Part shown: positions 1 to 15,926 of the stretch, piece by piece
Numbering within the stretch: position 1 is the first letter of the stretch
Layout of the letters: every line of letters starts with the position of its first letter
Source: Myxocyprinus asiaticus
Taxonomy: Eukaryota; Chordata; Actinopteri; Cypriniformes; Catostomidae
NCBI RefSeq assembly: GCF_019703515.2
Contig: NC_059358.1
Span: 48,626,594 to 48,690,593 of the forward strand
DNA length: 64,000 nucleotides
Direction of reading: 5' to 3'
Notes under the pieces: model-generated
Databases searched by the model: none
The model's input: only the letters and a program-made list of their open reading frames with translations
What the model was told of the DNA's origin: nothing
Translations under genes and position numbers: made by a program

Positions 1-990
1 AGCAAGTTTTTAAGAACTGAAAGTTGTTTAAAGTCATTTCTCAGAGTTCACTGCTTTTTTAATGAAACAAAATATTCACTAATGTGACTCATAGGAAGAT
101 ATGCATTGCAAAAGAATTACAATTCAAAATGCATCATGCAACATATTTGAAAACAATTTGAGACATAAAAAGACATTTTAATGCTGAAATCTGTAAGTCA
201 AATCAGAACTCTGCAAATTTGATGAAACATCTCACACATTTTCTAAAGCAACTTTTTAAGAACAGAAAGTTGTTTAGAGTCATTTCTCATCTGCATTCAC
301 TTCTTTTTTAATGAAACAAACTATTCACTAATTAGACTCATAGGCAGATATGCATTGCAAAAGAATGAATTACAAATCAAAATGCAACATTACAACATGT
401 TTGAAACAGTTTAAGACATAAACATACATTTTAATGCTGAAATTTGAAAGTCAAATCAGAACTCTGCAAACTTTATCCAACATCTAACACATTTTCAAAA
501 GCAACTTTGTAAGAACAGAAAGTTGTTTAGAGTCATTTCTCATTTGAATTCACTTCTTAATTAATGAAACAAACTATTATCTAATTTCATTCATAAGCAG
601 CTATTCATATTAAAAAAAATTACAATTCAAAATGCATCAAAAATGTTTGAAATTATTAATCATAATCAGACATTTTAATGTTGAAATCTGAAAGTTAACT
701 CAGAACTGTGCAAACTTGATCAAACATCTAACACATTTTCTAAAGCAACTTTTTAAGAACAGAAAGTTGTTTAGAGTCATTTCTCATCTGCATTCACTGC
801 TTTTTTAATGAAACAAACTATTCACTAATTTGACTCATAGGCAGATATGCATTGCAAAAGAATTACAAATCAAAATGCATCATTACAACATGTTTGAAAC
901 AGTTTAAGACATAAACATACATTTTAATGCTTAAATTTGAAAGTAAAATCAGAACTCTGCAAACTTTATCCAACATCTAAAACATTTTCA
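1..990 (+). repeat. Four-monomer block repeated 2028 bp downstream
   Basis: Positions 1 to about 990 (order A-B-C-D) recur at 2029 to about 3018 with very few differences, for example TTAGACTC near 333 against TTTGACTC and CACTGC near 796 against CACTTC. After about 990 the monomer order diverges. The window begins inside a type A monomer at its AGCAAG boundary, so the array continues beyond the left edge. Confidence 0.8.
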
Positions 991-992
991 AA

Positions 993-1267
993 AGCAACTT
1001 TTTAAGAACAGAAAGTTGTTTAGAGTCATTTCTCATCTGCATTCACTTCTTTTTTAATGAAACAAACTATTCACTAATTTGACTCATAGGCAGATATGCA
1101 TTGCAAAAGAATGAATTACAAATCAAAATGCATCATTACAACATGTTTGAAAGCAATTCAAGACATAAACAGACATTTTAATGTTGAAATCTAAAAGTTA
1201 ACTCAGAACTGCAAATTTGTCAAACTCACAATTTGCAAACTTTTCAAACATCTAACACATTTTCAAA
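993..1267 (+). repeat. Over-long 275-bp satellite monomer with internal partial duplication
   Basis: Successive AGCAAC starts lie at 993 and 1268, giving a 275-bp unit where 244-253 bp is usual. The extra length sits at about 1208-1246, where a GCAAATTTG / CAAACTCACA segment is followed by a second GCAAAC / TCAAACATC segment. This looks like a short tandem duplication of the end of the monomer. I noticed no second copy of this variant. Confidence 0.7.
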
Positions 1268-4200
1268 AGCAACTTTTTAAGAACAGAAAGTTGTTTAGAG
1301 TCATTTCTCATTTGAATTCACTTCTTAATTAATGAAACAAACTATTCATCTAATTTCATTCATAAGCAGCTATGCATATGCAAAAAGAATTACAATTCAA
1401 AATGCATCATACAACATGTTTGAAAGCATTATTAAGTCATAATCAGACATTTTAATGTTGAAATCTGAAAGTTAACTCAGAACTGTGCAAACTTGATCAA
1501 ACATCTAACACATTTTCTAAAGCAACTTTTTAAGAACAGAAAGTTGTTTAGAGTCATTTCTCATCTGCATTCACTTCTTTTTTAATGAAACAAACTATTC
1601 ACTAATTTGACTCATAGGCAGATATGCATTGCAAAAGAATGAATTACAATTCAAAATGCATCATACAACATGTTTGAAAGCAGTTTAAGACATAAACATA
1701 CATTTTAATGTTGAAATCTGAAAGTTAACTCAGAACTCTGCAAACTTGATCAAACATCTAACACATTTTCAAAAGCAAGTTTTTAAGAACAGAAAGTTGT
1801 TTAGAGTCATTTCTCATCTGCATTCACTTCTTTTTTAATGAAACAAACTATTCACTAATTTGACTCATAGGCAGATATGCATTGCAAAAGAATGAATTAC
1901 AATTCAATATGCATCATACAACATGTTTGAAAGCAATTCAAGACATAAACAGACATTTTAATGTTGAAATCTAAAAGTTAACTCAGAACTGTGCAAATTT
2001 GATCAAACATCTCACACATTTTCAAAAGCAAGTTTTTAAGAACTGAAAGTTGTTTAAAGTCATTTCTCAGAGTTCACTGCTTTTTTAATGAAACAAAATA
2101 TTCACTAATGTGACTCATAGGAAGATATGCATTGCAAAAGAATTACAATTCAAAATGCATCATGCAACATATTTGAAAACAATTTGAGACATAAAAAGAC
2201 ATTTTAATGCTGAAATCTGTAAGTCAAATCAGAACTCTGCAAATTTGATGAAACATCTCACACATTTTCTAAAGCAACTTTTTAAGAACAGAAAGTTGTT
2301 TAGAGTCATTTCTCATCTGCATTCACTTCTTTTTTAATGAAACAAACTATTCACTAATTTGACTCATAGGCAGATATGCATTGCAAAAGAATGAATTACA
2401 AATCAAAATGCAACATTACAACATGTTTGAAACAGTTTAAGACATAAACATACATTTTAATGCTGAAATTTGAAAGTCAAATCAGAACTCTGCAAACTTT
2501 ATCCAACATCTAACACATTTTCAAAAGCAACTTTGTAAGAACAGAAAGTTGTTTAGAGTCATTTCTCATTTGAATTCACTTCTTAATTAATGAAACAAAC
2601 TATTATCTAATTTCATTCATAAGCAGCTATTCATATTAAAAAAAATTACAATTCAAAATGCATCAAAAATGTTTGAAATTATTAATCATAATCAGACATT
2701 TTAATGTTGAAATCTGAAAGTTAACTCAGAACTGTGCAAACTTGATCAAACATCTAACACATTTTCTAAAGCAACTTTTTAAGAACAGAAAGTTGTTTAG
2801 AGTCATTTCTCATCTGCATTCACTTCTTTTTTAATGAAACAAACTATTCACTAATTTGACTCATAGGCAGATATGCATTGCAAAAGAATGAATTACAAAT
2901 CAAAATGCATCATTACAACATGTTTGAAACAGTTTAAGACATAAACATACATTTTAATGCTGAAATTTGAAAGTCAAATCAGAACTCTGCAAACTTTATC
3001 CAACATCTAACACATTTTCAAAAGCAACTTTGTAAGAACAGAAAGTTGTTTAGAGTCATTTCTCATTTGAATTCACTTCTTTTTTTAATGAAACAAAATA
3101 TTCACTAATGTGACTCATAGGAAGATATGCATTGCAAAAGAATTACAATTCAAAATGCATCATACAACATTTTTGAAAGCATTTTAAGTCAAAATCACAC
3201 ATTTTAATGTTGATATCTGAAAGTTAACTCAGAACAGTACAGACTTGATCAAACATCTAACACATTTTCTAAAGCAACTTTTTAAGAACAGAAAGTTGTT
3301 TAGAGTCATTTCTCATCTGCATTCACTTCTTTTTTAATGAAACAAACTATTCACTAATTTGACTCATAGGCAGATATGCATTGCAAAAGAATGAATTACA
3401 ATTCAATATGCATCATACAACATGTTTGAAAGCAATTCAAGACATAAACAGACATTTTAATGTTGAAATCTAAAAGTTAACTCAGAACTGTGCAAATTTG
3501 ATGAAACATCTCACACATTTTCTAAAGCAACTTTTTAAGAACAGAAAGTTGTTTAAAGTCATTTCTCAGAGTTCACTGCTTTTTTAATGAAACAAAATAT
3601 TCACTAATGTGACTCATAGGAAGATATGCATTGCAAAAGAATTACAATTCAAAATGCATCATGCAACATATTTGAAAACAATTTGAGACATAAAAAGACA
3701 TTTTAATGCTGAAATCTGTAAGTCAAATCAGAACTCTGCAAATTTGATGAAACATCTCACACATTTTCTAAAGCAACTTTTTAAGAACAGAAAGTTGTTT
3801 AGAGTCATTTCTCATCTGCATTCACTTCTTTTTTAATGAAACAAACTAGTCACTAATTTGACTCCTAGGCAGATATGCATTGCAAAAGAATGAATTACAA
3901 TTCAATATGCATCATACAACATGTTTGAAAGCAATTCAAGACATAAACAGACATTTTAATGTAGAAATCTAAAAGTTAACTCAGAACTGTGCAAATTTGA
4001 TCAAACATCTCACACATTTTCAAAAGCAAGTTTTTAAGAACTGAAAGTTGTTTAAAGTCATTTCTCAGAGTTCACTGCTTTTTTAATGAAACAAAATATT
4101 CACTAATTTGACTCATAGGCAGATATGCATTGCAAAAGAATGAATTACAATTCAATATGCATCATACAACATGTTTGAAAGCAATTCAAGACATAAACAG

Positions 4201-4274
4201 ACATTTTAATGTTGAAATCTAAAAGTTAACTCAGAACTGTGCAAATTTGATCAAACATCTCACACATTTTCAAA

Positions 4275-7200
4275 AGCAAGTTTTTAAGAACTGAAAGTTG
4301 TTTAAAGTCATTTCTCAGAGTTCACTGCTTTTTTAATGAAACAAAATATTCACTAATGTGACTCATAGGAAGATATGCATTGCAAAAGAATTACAATTCA
4401 AAATGCATCATGCAACATATTTGAAAACAATTTGAGACATAAAAAGACATTTTAATGCTGAAATCTGTAAGTCAAATCAGAACTCTGCAAATTTGATGAA
4501 ACATCTCACACATTTTCTAAAGCAACTTTTTAAGAACAGAAAGTTGTTTAGAGTCATTTCTCATCTGCATTCACTTCTTTTTTAATGAAACAAACTATTC
4601 ACTAATTTGACTCATAGGCAGATATGCATTGCAAAAGAATGAATTACAAATCAAAATGCATCATTACAACATGTTTGAAACAGTTTAAGACATAAACATA
4701 CATTTTAATGCTGAAATTTGAAAGTCAAATCAGAACTCTGCAAATTTTATCCAACATCTAACACATTTTCAAAAGCAACTTTGTAAGAACAGAAAGTTGT
4801 TTAGAGTCATTTCTCATTTGAATTCACTTCTTAATTAATGAAACAAACTATTATCTAATTTCATTCATAAGCAGCTATTCATATTAAAAAAAATTACAAT
4901 TCAAAATGCATCAAAAATGTTTGAAATTATTAATCATAATCAGACATTTTAATGTTGAAATCTGAAAGTTAACTCAGAACTGTGCAAACTTGATCAAACA
5001 TCTAACACATTTTCTAAAGCAACTTTTTAAGAACAGAAAGTTGTTTAGAGTCATTTCTCATCTGCATTCACTTCTTTTTTAATGAAACAAACTATTCACT
5101 AATTTGACTCATAGGCAGATATGCATTGCAAAAGAATGAATTACAAATCAAAATGCATCATTACAACATGTTTGAAACAGTTTAAGACATAAACATACAT
5201 TTTAATGCTGAAATTTGAAAGTCAAATCAGAACTCTGCAAACTTTATCCAACATCTAAAACATTTTCAAAAGCAAGTTTTTAAGAACAGAAAGTTGTTTA
5301 GAGTCATTTCTCATCTGCATTCACTTCTTTTTTAATGAAACAAACTAGTCACTAATTTGACTCCTAGGCAGATATGCATTGCAAAAGAATGAATTACAAT
5401 TCAATATGCATCATACAACATGTTTGAAAGCAATTCAAGACATAAACAGACATTTTAATGTTGAAATCTAAAAGTTAACTCAGAACTGTGCAAATTTGAT
5501 CAAACATCTCACACATTTTCAAAAGCAAGTTTTTAAGAACTGAAAGTTGTTTAAAGTCATTTCTCAGAGTTCACTGCTTTTTTAATGAAACAAAATATTC
5601 ACTAATGTGACTCATAGGAAGATATGCATTGCAAAAGAATTACAATTCAAAATGCATCATGCAACATATTTGAAAACAATTTGAGACATAAAAAGACATT
5701 TTAATGATGAATTCTGTAAGTCAAATCAGAACTCTGCAAATTTGATGAAACATCTCACACATTTTCTAAAGCAATTTTTTAAGAACAGAAAGTTGTTTAG
5801 AGTCATTTCTAATCTGAATTCACTTCTTAATTAATGAAACAAACTATTCTCTAATTTCATTCATAAGCAACTATTCATATTAAAAAAATTACAATTCAAA
5901 ATGCATCAAAAATGTTTGAAATTATTAATCATAATCAGACATTTTAATGTTGAAATCTGAAAGTTAACTCAGAACTGTGCAAACTTGATCAAACATCTAA
6001 CACATTTTCTAAAGCAACTTTTTAAGAACAGAAAGTTGTTTAGAGTCATTTCTCATCTGCATTCACTTCTTTTTTAATGAAACAAACTATTCACTAATGT
6101 GACTCATAGGAAGATATGCATTGCAAAAGAATTACAATTCAAAATGCATCATACAACATTTTTGAAAGCATTTTAAGTCAAAATCACACATTTTAATGTT
6201 GAAATCTGAAAGTTAACTCAGAACTGTGCAGACTTGATCAAACATCTAATACATTTTCTAAAGCAACTTTTTAAGAACAGAAAGTTGTTTAGAGTCATTT
6301 CTCATCTGCATTCACTTCTTTTTTAATGAAACAAACTATTCACCAATTTGACTCATAGGCAGATATGCATTGCAAAAGAATGAATTACAATTCAATATGC
6401 ATCATACAACATGTTTGAAAGCAATTCAAGACATAAACAGACATTTTAATGTAGAAATCTAAAAGTTAACTCAGAACTGTGCAAATTTGATCAAACATCT
6501 CACACATTTTCAAAAGCAAGTTTTTAAGAACTGAAAGTTGTTTAAAGTCATTTCTCAGAGTTCACTGCTTTTTTAATGAAACAAAATATTCACTAATGTG
6601 ACTCATAGGAAGATATGCATTGCAAAAGAATTACAATTCAAAATGCATCATGCAACATATTTGAAAACAATTTGAGACATAAAAAGACATTTTAATGCTG
6701 AAATCTGTAAGTCAAATCAGAACTTTGCAAATCTGATGAAACATATCACACATTTTCTAAAGCAACTTTTTAAGAACAGAAAGTTGTTTAGAGTCATTTC
6801 TCATCTGCATTCACTTCTTTTTTAATGAAACAAACTATTCACTAATTTGACTCATAGGCAGATATGCATTGCAAAAGAATGAATTACAAATCAAAATGCA
6901 TCATTACAACATGTTTGAAACAGTTTAAGACATAAACATACATTTTAATGCTGAAATTTGAAAGTCAAATCAGAACTCTGCAAACTTTATCCAACATCTA
7001 ACACATTTTCAAAAGCAACTTTGTAAGAACAGAAAGTTGTTTAGAGTCATTTCTCATTTGAATTCACTTCTTTTTTAATGAAACAAACTATTCACTAATT
7101 TGACTCATAGGCAGATATGCATTGCAAAAAGAATTACAATTCAAAATGCATCATACAACATGTTTGAAAACAATTTGAGATCATAAACAGACATTTTAAT

Positions 7201-10200
7201 GTTGAAATCTGAAAGTTAACTCAGAACTGTGCAAATTTGATCAAACATCTCACACATTTTCTAAAGCAACTTTTTAAGAACAGAAAGTTGTTTAGAGTCA
7301 TTTCTCATCTGCATTCACTTCTTTTTTAATGAAACAAACTATTCACTAATTTGACTCATAGGCAGATATGCATTGCAAAAGAATGAATTACAAATCAAAA
7401 TGCATCATTACAACATGTTTGAAACAGTTTAAGACATAAACATACATTTTAATGCTGAAATTTGAAAGTCAAATCAGAACTCTGCAAACTTTATCCAACA
7501 TCTAACACATTTTCAAAAACAACTTTGTAAGAACAGAAAGTTGTTTAAAGTCATTTCTCATCTGAATTCACTGCTTTTTTAATGAAACAAAATATTCACT
7601 AATGTGACTCATAGGAAGATATGCATTGCAAAAGAATTACAATTCAAAATGCATCATACAACATTTTTGAAAGCATTTTAAGTCAAAATCACACATTTTA
7701 ATGTTGATATCTGAAAGTTAACTCAGAACAGTGCAGACTTGATCAAACATCTAACACATTTTCTAAAGCAACTTTTTAAGAACAGAAAGTTGTTTAGAGT
7801 CATTTCTCATCTGCATTCACTTCTTTTTTAATGAAACAAACTAGTCACTAATTTGACTCCTAGGCAGATATGCATTGCAAAAGAATGAATTACAATTCAA
7901 TATGCATCATACAACATGTTTGAAAGCAATTCAAGACATAAACAGACATTTTAATGTTGAAATCTAAAAGTTAACTCAGAACTGTGCAAATTTGATCAAA
8001 CATCTCACACATTTTCAAAAGCAAGTTTTTAAGAACTGAAAGTTGTTTAAAGTCATTTCTCAGAGTTCACTGCTTTTTTAATGAAACAAAATATTCACTA
8101 ATTTGACTCATAGGCAGATATGCATTGCAAAAGAATGAATTACAATTCAATATGCATCATACAACATGTTTGAAAGCAATTCAAGACATAAACAGACATT
8201 TTAATGTAGAAATCTAAAAGTTAACTCAGAACTGTGCAAATTTGATCAAACATCTCACACATTTTCAAAAGCAAGTTTTTAAGAACTGAAAGTTGTTTAA
8301 AGTCATTTCTCAGAGTTCACTGCTTTTTTAATGAAACAAAATATTCACTAATGTGACTCATAGGAAGATATGCATTGCAAAAGAATTACAATTCAAAATG
8401 CATCATGCAACATATTTGAAAACAATTTGAGACATAAAAAGACATTTTAATGCTGAAATCTGTAAGTCAAATCAGAACTCTGCAAATTTGATGAAACATC
8501 TCACACATTTTCTAAAGCAACTTTTTAAGAACAGAAAGTTGTTTAGAGTCATTTCTCATCTGCATTCACTTCTTTTTTAATGAAACAAACTATTCACTAA
8601 TTTGACTCATAGGCAGATATGCATTGCAAAAGAATGAATTACAAATCAAAATGCAACATTACAACATGTTTGAAACAGTTTAAGACATAAACATACATTT
8701 TAATGCTGAAATTTGAAAGTCAAATCAGAACTCTGCAAATTTTATCCAACATCTAACACATTTTCAAAAGCAACTTTGTAAGAACAGAAAGTTGTTTAGA
8801 GTCATTTCTCATTTGAATTCACTTCTTAATTAATGAAACAAACTATTATCTAATTTCATTCATAAGCAGCTATTCATATTAAAAAAAATTACAATTCAAA
8901 ATGCATCAAAAATGTTTGAAATTATTAATCATAATCAGACATTTTAATGTTGAAATCTGAAAGTTAACTCAGAACTGTGCAAACTTGATCAAACATCTAA
9001 CACATTTTCTAAAGCAACTTTTTAAGAACAGAAAGTTGTTTAGAGTCATTTCTCATCTGCATTCACTTCTTTTTTAATGAAACAAACTATTCACTAATTT
9101 GACTCATAGGCAGATATGCATTGCAAAAGAATGAATTACAAATCAAAATGCATCATTACAACATGTTTGAAACAGTTTAAGACATAAACATACATTTTAA
9201 TGCTGAAATTTGAAAGTCAAATCAGAACTCTGCAAACTTTATCCAACATCTAAAACATTTTCAAAAGCAAGTTTTTAAGAACAGAAAGTTGTTTACAGTC
9301 ATTTCTCATCTGCATTCACTTCTTTTTTAATGAAACAAACTAGTCACTAATTTGACTCCTAGGCAGATATGCATTGCAAAAGAATGAATTACAATTCAAT
9401 ATGCATCATACAACATGTTTGAAAGCAATTCAAGACATAAACAGACATTTTAATGTTGAAATCTAAAAGTTAACTCAGAACTGTGCAAATTTGATCAAAC
9501 ATCTCACACATTTTCAAAAGCAAGTTTTTAAGAACTGAAAGTTGTTTAAAGTCATTTCTCAGAGTTCACTGCTTTTTTAATGAAACAAAATATTCACTAA
9601 TGTGACTCATAGGAAGATATGCATTGCAAAAGAATTACAATTCAAAATGCATCATGCAACATATTTGAAAACAATTTGAGACATAAAAAGACATTTTAAT
9701 GATGAATTCTGTAAGTCAAATCAGAACTCTGCAAATTTGATGAAACATCTCACACATTTTCTAAAGCAACTTTTTAAGAACAGAAAGTTGTTTAGAGTCA
9801 TTTCTAATCTGAATTCACTTCTTAATTAATGAAACAAACTATTCTCTAATTTCATTCATAAGCAACTATTCATATTAAAAAAATTACAATTCAAAATGCA
9901 TCAAAAATGTTTGAAAGCATTAATCATAATTAGACATTTTAATGTTGAAATCTGAAAGTTAACTCAGAACTGTGCAAACATGATCAAACATCTAACACAT
10001 TTTCTAAAGCAACTTTTTAAGAACAGAAAGTTGTTTAGAGTCATTTCTCATCTGCATTCACTTCTTTTTTTAATGAAACAAAATATTCACTAATGTGACT
10101 CATAGGAAGATATGCATTGCAAAAGAATTACAATTCAAAATGCATCATGCAACATATTTGAAAACAATTTGAGACATAAAAAGACATTTTAATGCTGAAA

Positions 10201-13000
10201 TCAGTAAGTCAAATCAGAACTCTGCAAATTTGATGAAACATCTCACACATTTTCTAAAGCAACTTTTTAAGTACAGAAAGTTGTTTAGAGTCATTTCTAA
10301 TCTGAATTCACTTCTTAATTAATGAAACAAACTATTCTCTAATTTCATTCATAAGCAGCTATTCATATTAAAAAAATTACAATTCAAAATGCATCAAAAA
10401 TGTTTGAAAGCATTAATCATAATTAGACATTTTAATGTTGAAATCTGAAAGTTAACTCAGAACTGTGCAAACTTGATCAAACATCTAACACATTTTCTAA
10501 AGCAACTTTTTAAGAACAGAAAGTTGTTTAGAGTCATTTCTCATCTGCATTCACTTCTTTTTTAATGAAACAAACTATTCACTAATTTGACTCATAGGCA
10601 GATATGCATTGCAAAAGAATGAATTACAAATCAAAATGCATCATTACAACATGTTTGAAACAGTTTAAGACATAAACATACATTTTTATGCTGAAATTTT
10701 AAAGTCAAATCAGAACTCTGCAAACTTTATCCAACATCAAACACATTTTCAAAAGCAACTTTGTAAGAACAGAAAGTTGTTTAGAGTCAATTCTCATTTG
10801 AATTCACTTCTTAATTAATGAAACAAACTATTATCTAATTTCATTCATAAGCAGCTATTCATATTAAAAAAAATTACAATTCAAAATGCATCAAAAATGT
10901 TTGAAATTATTAATCATAATCAGACATTTTAATGTTGAAATCTGAAAGTTAACTCAGAACTGTGCAAACTTGATCAAACATCTAACACATTTTCTAAAGC
11001 AACTTTTTAAGAACAGAAAGTTGTTTAGAGTCATTTATCATCTGCATTCACTTCTTTTTTAATGAAACAAACTATTCACTAATTTGACTCATAGGCAGAT
11101 ATGCATTGCAAAAGAATGAATTACAAATCAAAATGCATCATTACAACATGTTTGAAACAGTTTAAGACATAAACATACATTTTAATGCTGAAATTTGAAA
11201 GTCAAATCAGAACTCTGCAAACTTTATCCAACATCTAAAACATTTTCAAAAGCAAGTTTTTAAGAACAGAAAGTTGTTTAGAATCATTTCTCATCTGCAT
11301 TCACTTCTTTTTTAATGAAACAAACTAGTCACTAATTTGACTCCTAGGCAGATATGCATTGCAAAAGAATGAATTACAATTCAATATGCATCATACAACA
11401 TGTTTGAAAGCAATTCAAGACATAAACAGACATTTTAATGTTGAAAACTAAAAGTTAACTCAGAACTGTGCAAATTTGATCAAACATCTCACACATTTTC
11501 AAAAGCAAGTTTTTAAGAACTGAAAGTTGTTTAGAGTCATTTCTCAGAGTTCACTGCTTTTTTAATGAAACAAAATATTCACTAATGTGACTCATAGGAA
11601 GATATGCATTGCAAAAGAATTACAATTCAAAATGCATCATGCAACATATTTGAAAACAATTTGAGACATAAAAAGACATTTTAATGCTGAAATCTGTAAG
11701 TCAAATCAGAACTCTGCAAATTTGATGAAACATCTCACACATTTTCTAAAGCAACTTTTTAAGAACAGAAAGTTGTTTAGAGTCATTTCTCATCTGCATT
11801 CACTTCTTTTTTAATGAAACAAACTATTCACTAATTTGACTCCTAGGCAGATATGCATTGCAAAAGAATGAATTACAAATCAAAATGCAACATTACAACA
11901 TGTTTGAAACAGTTTAAGACATAAACATACATTTTAATGCTGAAATTTGAAAGTCAAATCAGAACTCTGCAAACTTTATCCAACATCTAACACATTTTCA
12001 AAAGCAACTTTGTAAGAACAGAAAGTTGTTTAGAGTCATTTCTCATTTGAATTCACTTCTTAATTAATGAAACAAACTATTATCTAATTTCATTCATAAG
12101 CAGCTATTCATATTAAAAAAAATTACAATTCAAAATGCATCAAAAATGTTTGAAATTATTAATCATAATCAGACATTTTAATGTTGAAATCTGAAAGTTA
12201 ACTCAGAACTGTGCAAACTTGATCAAACATCTAACACATTTTCTAAAGCAACTTTTTAAGAACAGAAAGTTGTTTAGAGTCATTTCTCATCAGAGTTCAC
12301 TGCTTTTTTAATGAAACAAACTATTCACTAATTTGACTCATAGGCAGATATGCATTGCAAAAGAATTACAAATCAAAATGCATCATTACAACATGTTTGA
12401 AACAGTTTAAGACATAAACATACATTTTAATGCTGAAATTTGAAAGTCAAATCAGAACTCTGCAAATTTTATCCAACATCTAAAACATTTTCAAAAGCAA
12501 GTTTTTAAGAACAGAAAGTTGTTTAGAGTCATTTCTCATCTGCATTCACTTCTTTTTTAATGAAACAAACTAGTCACTAATTTGACTCCTAGGCAGATAT
12601 GCATTGCAAAAGAATGAATTACAATTCAATATGCATCATACAACATGTTTGAAAGCAATTCAAGACATAAACAGACATTTTAATGTTGAAATCTAAAAGT
12701 TAACTCAGAACTGTGCAAATTTGATCAAACATCTCACACATTTTCAAAAGCAAGTTTTTAAGAACTGAAAGTTGTTTAAAGTCATTTCTCAGAGTTCACT
12801 GCTTTTTTAATGAAACAAAATATTCACTAATGTGACTCATAGGAAGATATGCATTGCAAAAGAATTACAATTCAAAATGCATCATGCAACATATTTGAAA
12901 ACAATTTGAGACATAAAAAGACATTTTAATGCTGAAATCTGTAAGTCAAATCAGAACTCTGCAAATTTGATGAAACATCTCACACATTTTCTAAAGCAAC
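4275..13000 (+). repeat. Mosaic ~14.21-kb-offset satellite duplication, left copy
   Basis: Type A monomer starts at 4275, 5524, 6515, 8270, 9519 and 11504 find counterparts at 18487, 19734, 20731, 22482, 23729 and 25720. The offsets are 14212, 14210, 14216, 14212, 14210 and 14216. Private variants travel with the offset: TTTGCAAATCTG near 6723 and 20940, GTGCAAACATGATC near 9976 and 24181, and GATGAATTCTG near 9706 and 23912. Some monomers in between differ (for example 6060-6240 and 10750-10950), so the duplication has been overwritten locally. The right end is near 13.0 kb, where the left copy goes A-C and the right copy A-B. Confidence 0.75.
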
Positions 13001-15926
13001 TTTTTAAGAACAGAAAGTTGTTTAGAGTCATTTCTCATTTGAATTCACTTCTTAATTAATGAAACAAACTATTATCTAATTTCATTCATAAGCAGCTATT
13101 CATATTAAAAAAAATTACAATTCAAAATTTATCAAAAATGTTTGAAATTATTAATCATAATCAGACATTTTAATGTTGAAATCTGAAAGTTAACTCAGAA
13201 CTGTGCAAACTTGATCAAACATCTAACACATTTTCTAAAGCAACTTTTTAAGAACAGAAAGTTGTTTAGAGTCATTTCTCATCTGCATTCACTTCTTTTT
13301 TAATGAAACAAACTATTCACTAATTTGACTCATAGGCAGATATGCATTGCAAAAGAATGAATTACAAATCAAAATGCATCATACAACATGTTTGAAAGCA
13401 ATTCAAGACATAAACAGACATTTTAATGTTGAAATCTAAAAGTGAACTCAGAACTGTGCAAATTTGATCAAACATCTCACACATTTTCAAAAGCAAATTT
13501 GTAAGAACAGAAAGTTGTTTAGAGTCATTTCTCATCTGAATTCACTTCTTTTTTTAATGAAACAAACAATTCTCTAATTTAATTCATAGGCAGCTATGCA
13601 TTGCAAAAGAATTACAATTCAAAATGCATCATACAACATTTTTGAAAGCATTTTAAGTCAAAATCACACATTTTAATGTTGAATACTGAAAGTTAACTCA
13701 GAACTGTGCAAACTTGATCAAACATCTAACACATTTTCTAAAGCAACTTTTTAAGAACAGATAGTTGTTTAGAGTCATTTCTCATATGCATTCACTTCTT
13801 TTTTAATGAAACAAACTATTCACTAATTTGACTCATAGGCAGATATGCATTGCAAAAGAATGAATTACAATTCAATATGCATCATACAACATGTTTGAAA
13901 GCAATTCAAGACATAAACAGACATTTTAATGTAGAAATCTAAAAGTTAACTCAGAACTGTGCAAATTTGATCAAACATCTCACACATTTTCAAAAGCAAG
14001 TTTTTAAGAACTGAAAGTTGTTTAAAGTCATTTCTCAGAGTTCACTGCTTTTTTAATGAAACAAAATATTCACTAATGTGACTCATAGGAAGATATGCAT
14101 TGCAAAAGAATTACAATTCAAAATGCATCATGCAACATATTTGAAAACAATTTGAGACATAAAAAGACATTTTAATGCTGAAATCTGTAAGTCAAATCAG
14201 AACTCTGCAAATTTGATGAAACATCTCACACATTTTCTAAAGCAACTTTTTAAGAACAGAAAGTTGTTTAGAGTCATTTCTAATCTGAATTCACTTCTTA
14301 ATTAATGAAACAAACTATTCTCTAATTTCATTCATAAGCAGCTATATGAATATTAAAAAAATTACAATTCAAAATGCATCAAAAATGTTTGAAAGCATTA
14401 ATCATAATTAGACATTTTAATGTTGAAATCTGAAAGTTAACTCAGAACTGTGCAAACTTGATCAAACATCTAACACATTTTCTAAAGCAACTTTTTAAGA
14501 ACAGAAAGTTGTTTAGAGTCATTTCTCATCTGCATTCACTTCTTTTTTAATGAAACAAACTATTCACTAATGTGACTCATAGGAAGATATGCATTGCAAA
14601 AGAATTACAATTCAAAATGCATCATTACAACATGTTTGAAAGCAGTTTAAGTCATAAATCATACATTTTAATGTTGAAATCTGAAAGTTAACTCAGAACT
14701 GTGCAGACTTGATCAAACATCTAATACATTTTCTAAAGCAACTTTTTAAGAACAGAAAGTTGTTTAGAGTCATTTCTCATCTGCATTCACTTCTTTTTTA
14801 ATGAAACAAACTATTCACCAATTTGACTCATAGGCAGATATGCATTGCAAAAGAATGAATTACAATTCAATATGCATCATACAACATGTTTGAAAGCAAT
14901 TCAAGACATAAACAGACATTTTAATGTAGAAATCTAAAAGTTAACTCAGAACTGTGCAAATTTGATCAAACATCTCACACATTTTCAAAAGCAAGTTTTT
15001 AAGAACTGAAAGTTGTTTAAAGTCATTTCTCAGAGTTCACTGCTTTTTTAATGAAACAAAATATTCACTAATTTGACTCATAGGCAGATATGCATTGCAA
15101 AAGAATGAATTACAATTCAATATGCATCATACAACATGTTTGAAAGCAATTCAAGACATAAACAGACATTTTAATGTAGAAATCTAAAAGTTAACTCAGA
15201 ACTGTGCAAATTTGATCAAACATCTCACACATTTTCAAAAGCAAGTTTTTAAGAACTGAAAGTTGTTTAAAGTCATTTCTCAGAGTTCACTGCTTTTTTA
15301 ATGAAACAAAATATTCACTAATGTGACTCATAGGAAGATATGCATTGCAAAAGAATTACAATTCAAAATGCATCATGCAACATATTTGAAAACAATTTGA
15401 GACATAAAAAGACATTTTAATGCTGAAATCTGTAAGTCAAATCAGAACTCTGCAAATTTGATGAAACATCTCACACATTTTCTAAAGCAACTTTTTAAGA
15501 ACAGAAAGTTGTTTAGAGTCATTTCTCATCTGCATTCACTTCTTTTTTAATGAAACAAACTATTCACTAATTAGACTCATAGGCAGATATGCATTGCAAA
15601 AGAATGAATTACAAATCAAAATGCAACATTACAACATGTTTGAAACAGTTTAAGACATAAACATACATTTTAATGCTGAAACTTGAAAGTCAAATCAGAA
15701 CTCTGCAAATTTTATCCAACATCTAACACATTTTCAAAAGCAACTTTGTAAGAACAGAAAGTTGTTTAGAGTCATTTCTCATTTGAATTCACTTCTTAAT
15801 TAATGAAACAAACTATTATCTAATTTCATTCATAAGCAGCTATTCATATTAAAAAAAATTACAATTCAAAATGCATCAAAAATGTTTGAAATTATTAATC
15901 ATAATCAGACATTTTAATGTTGAAAT

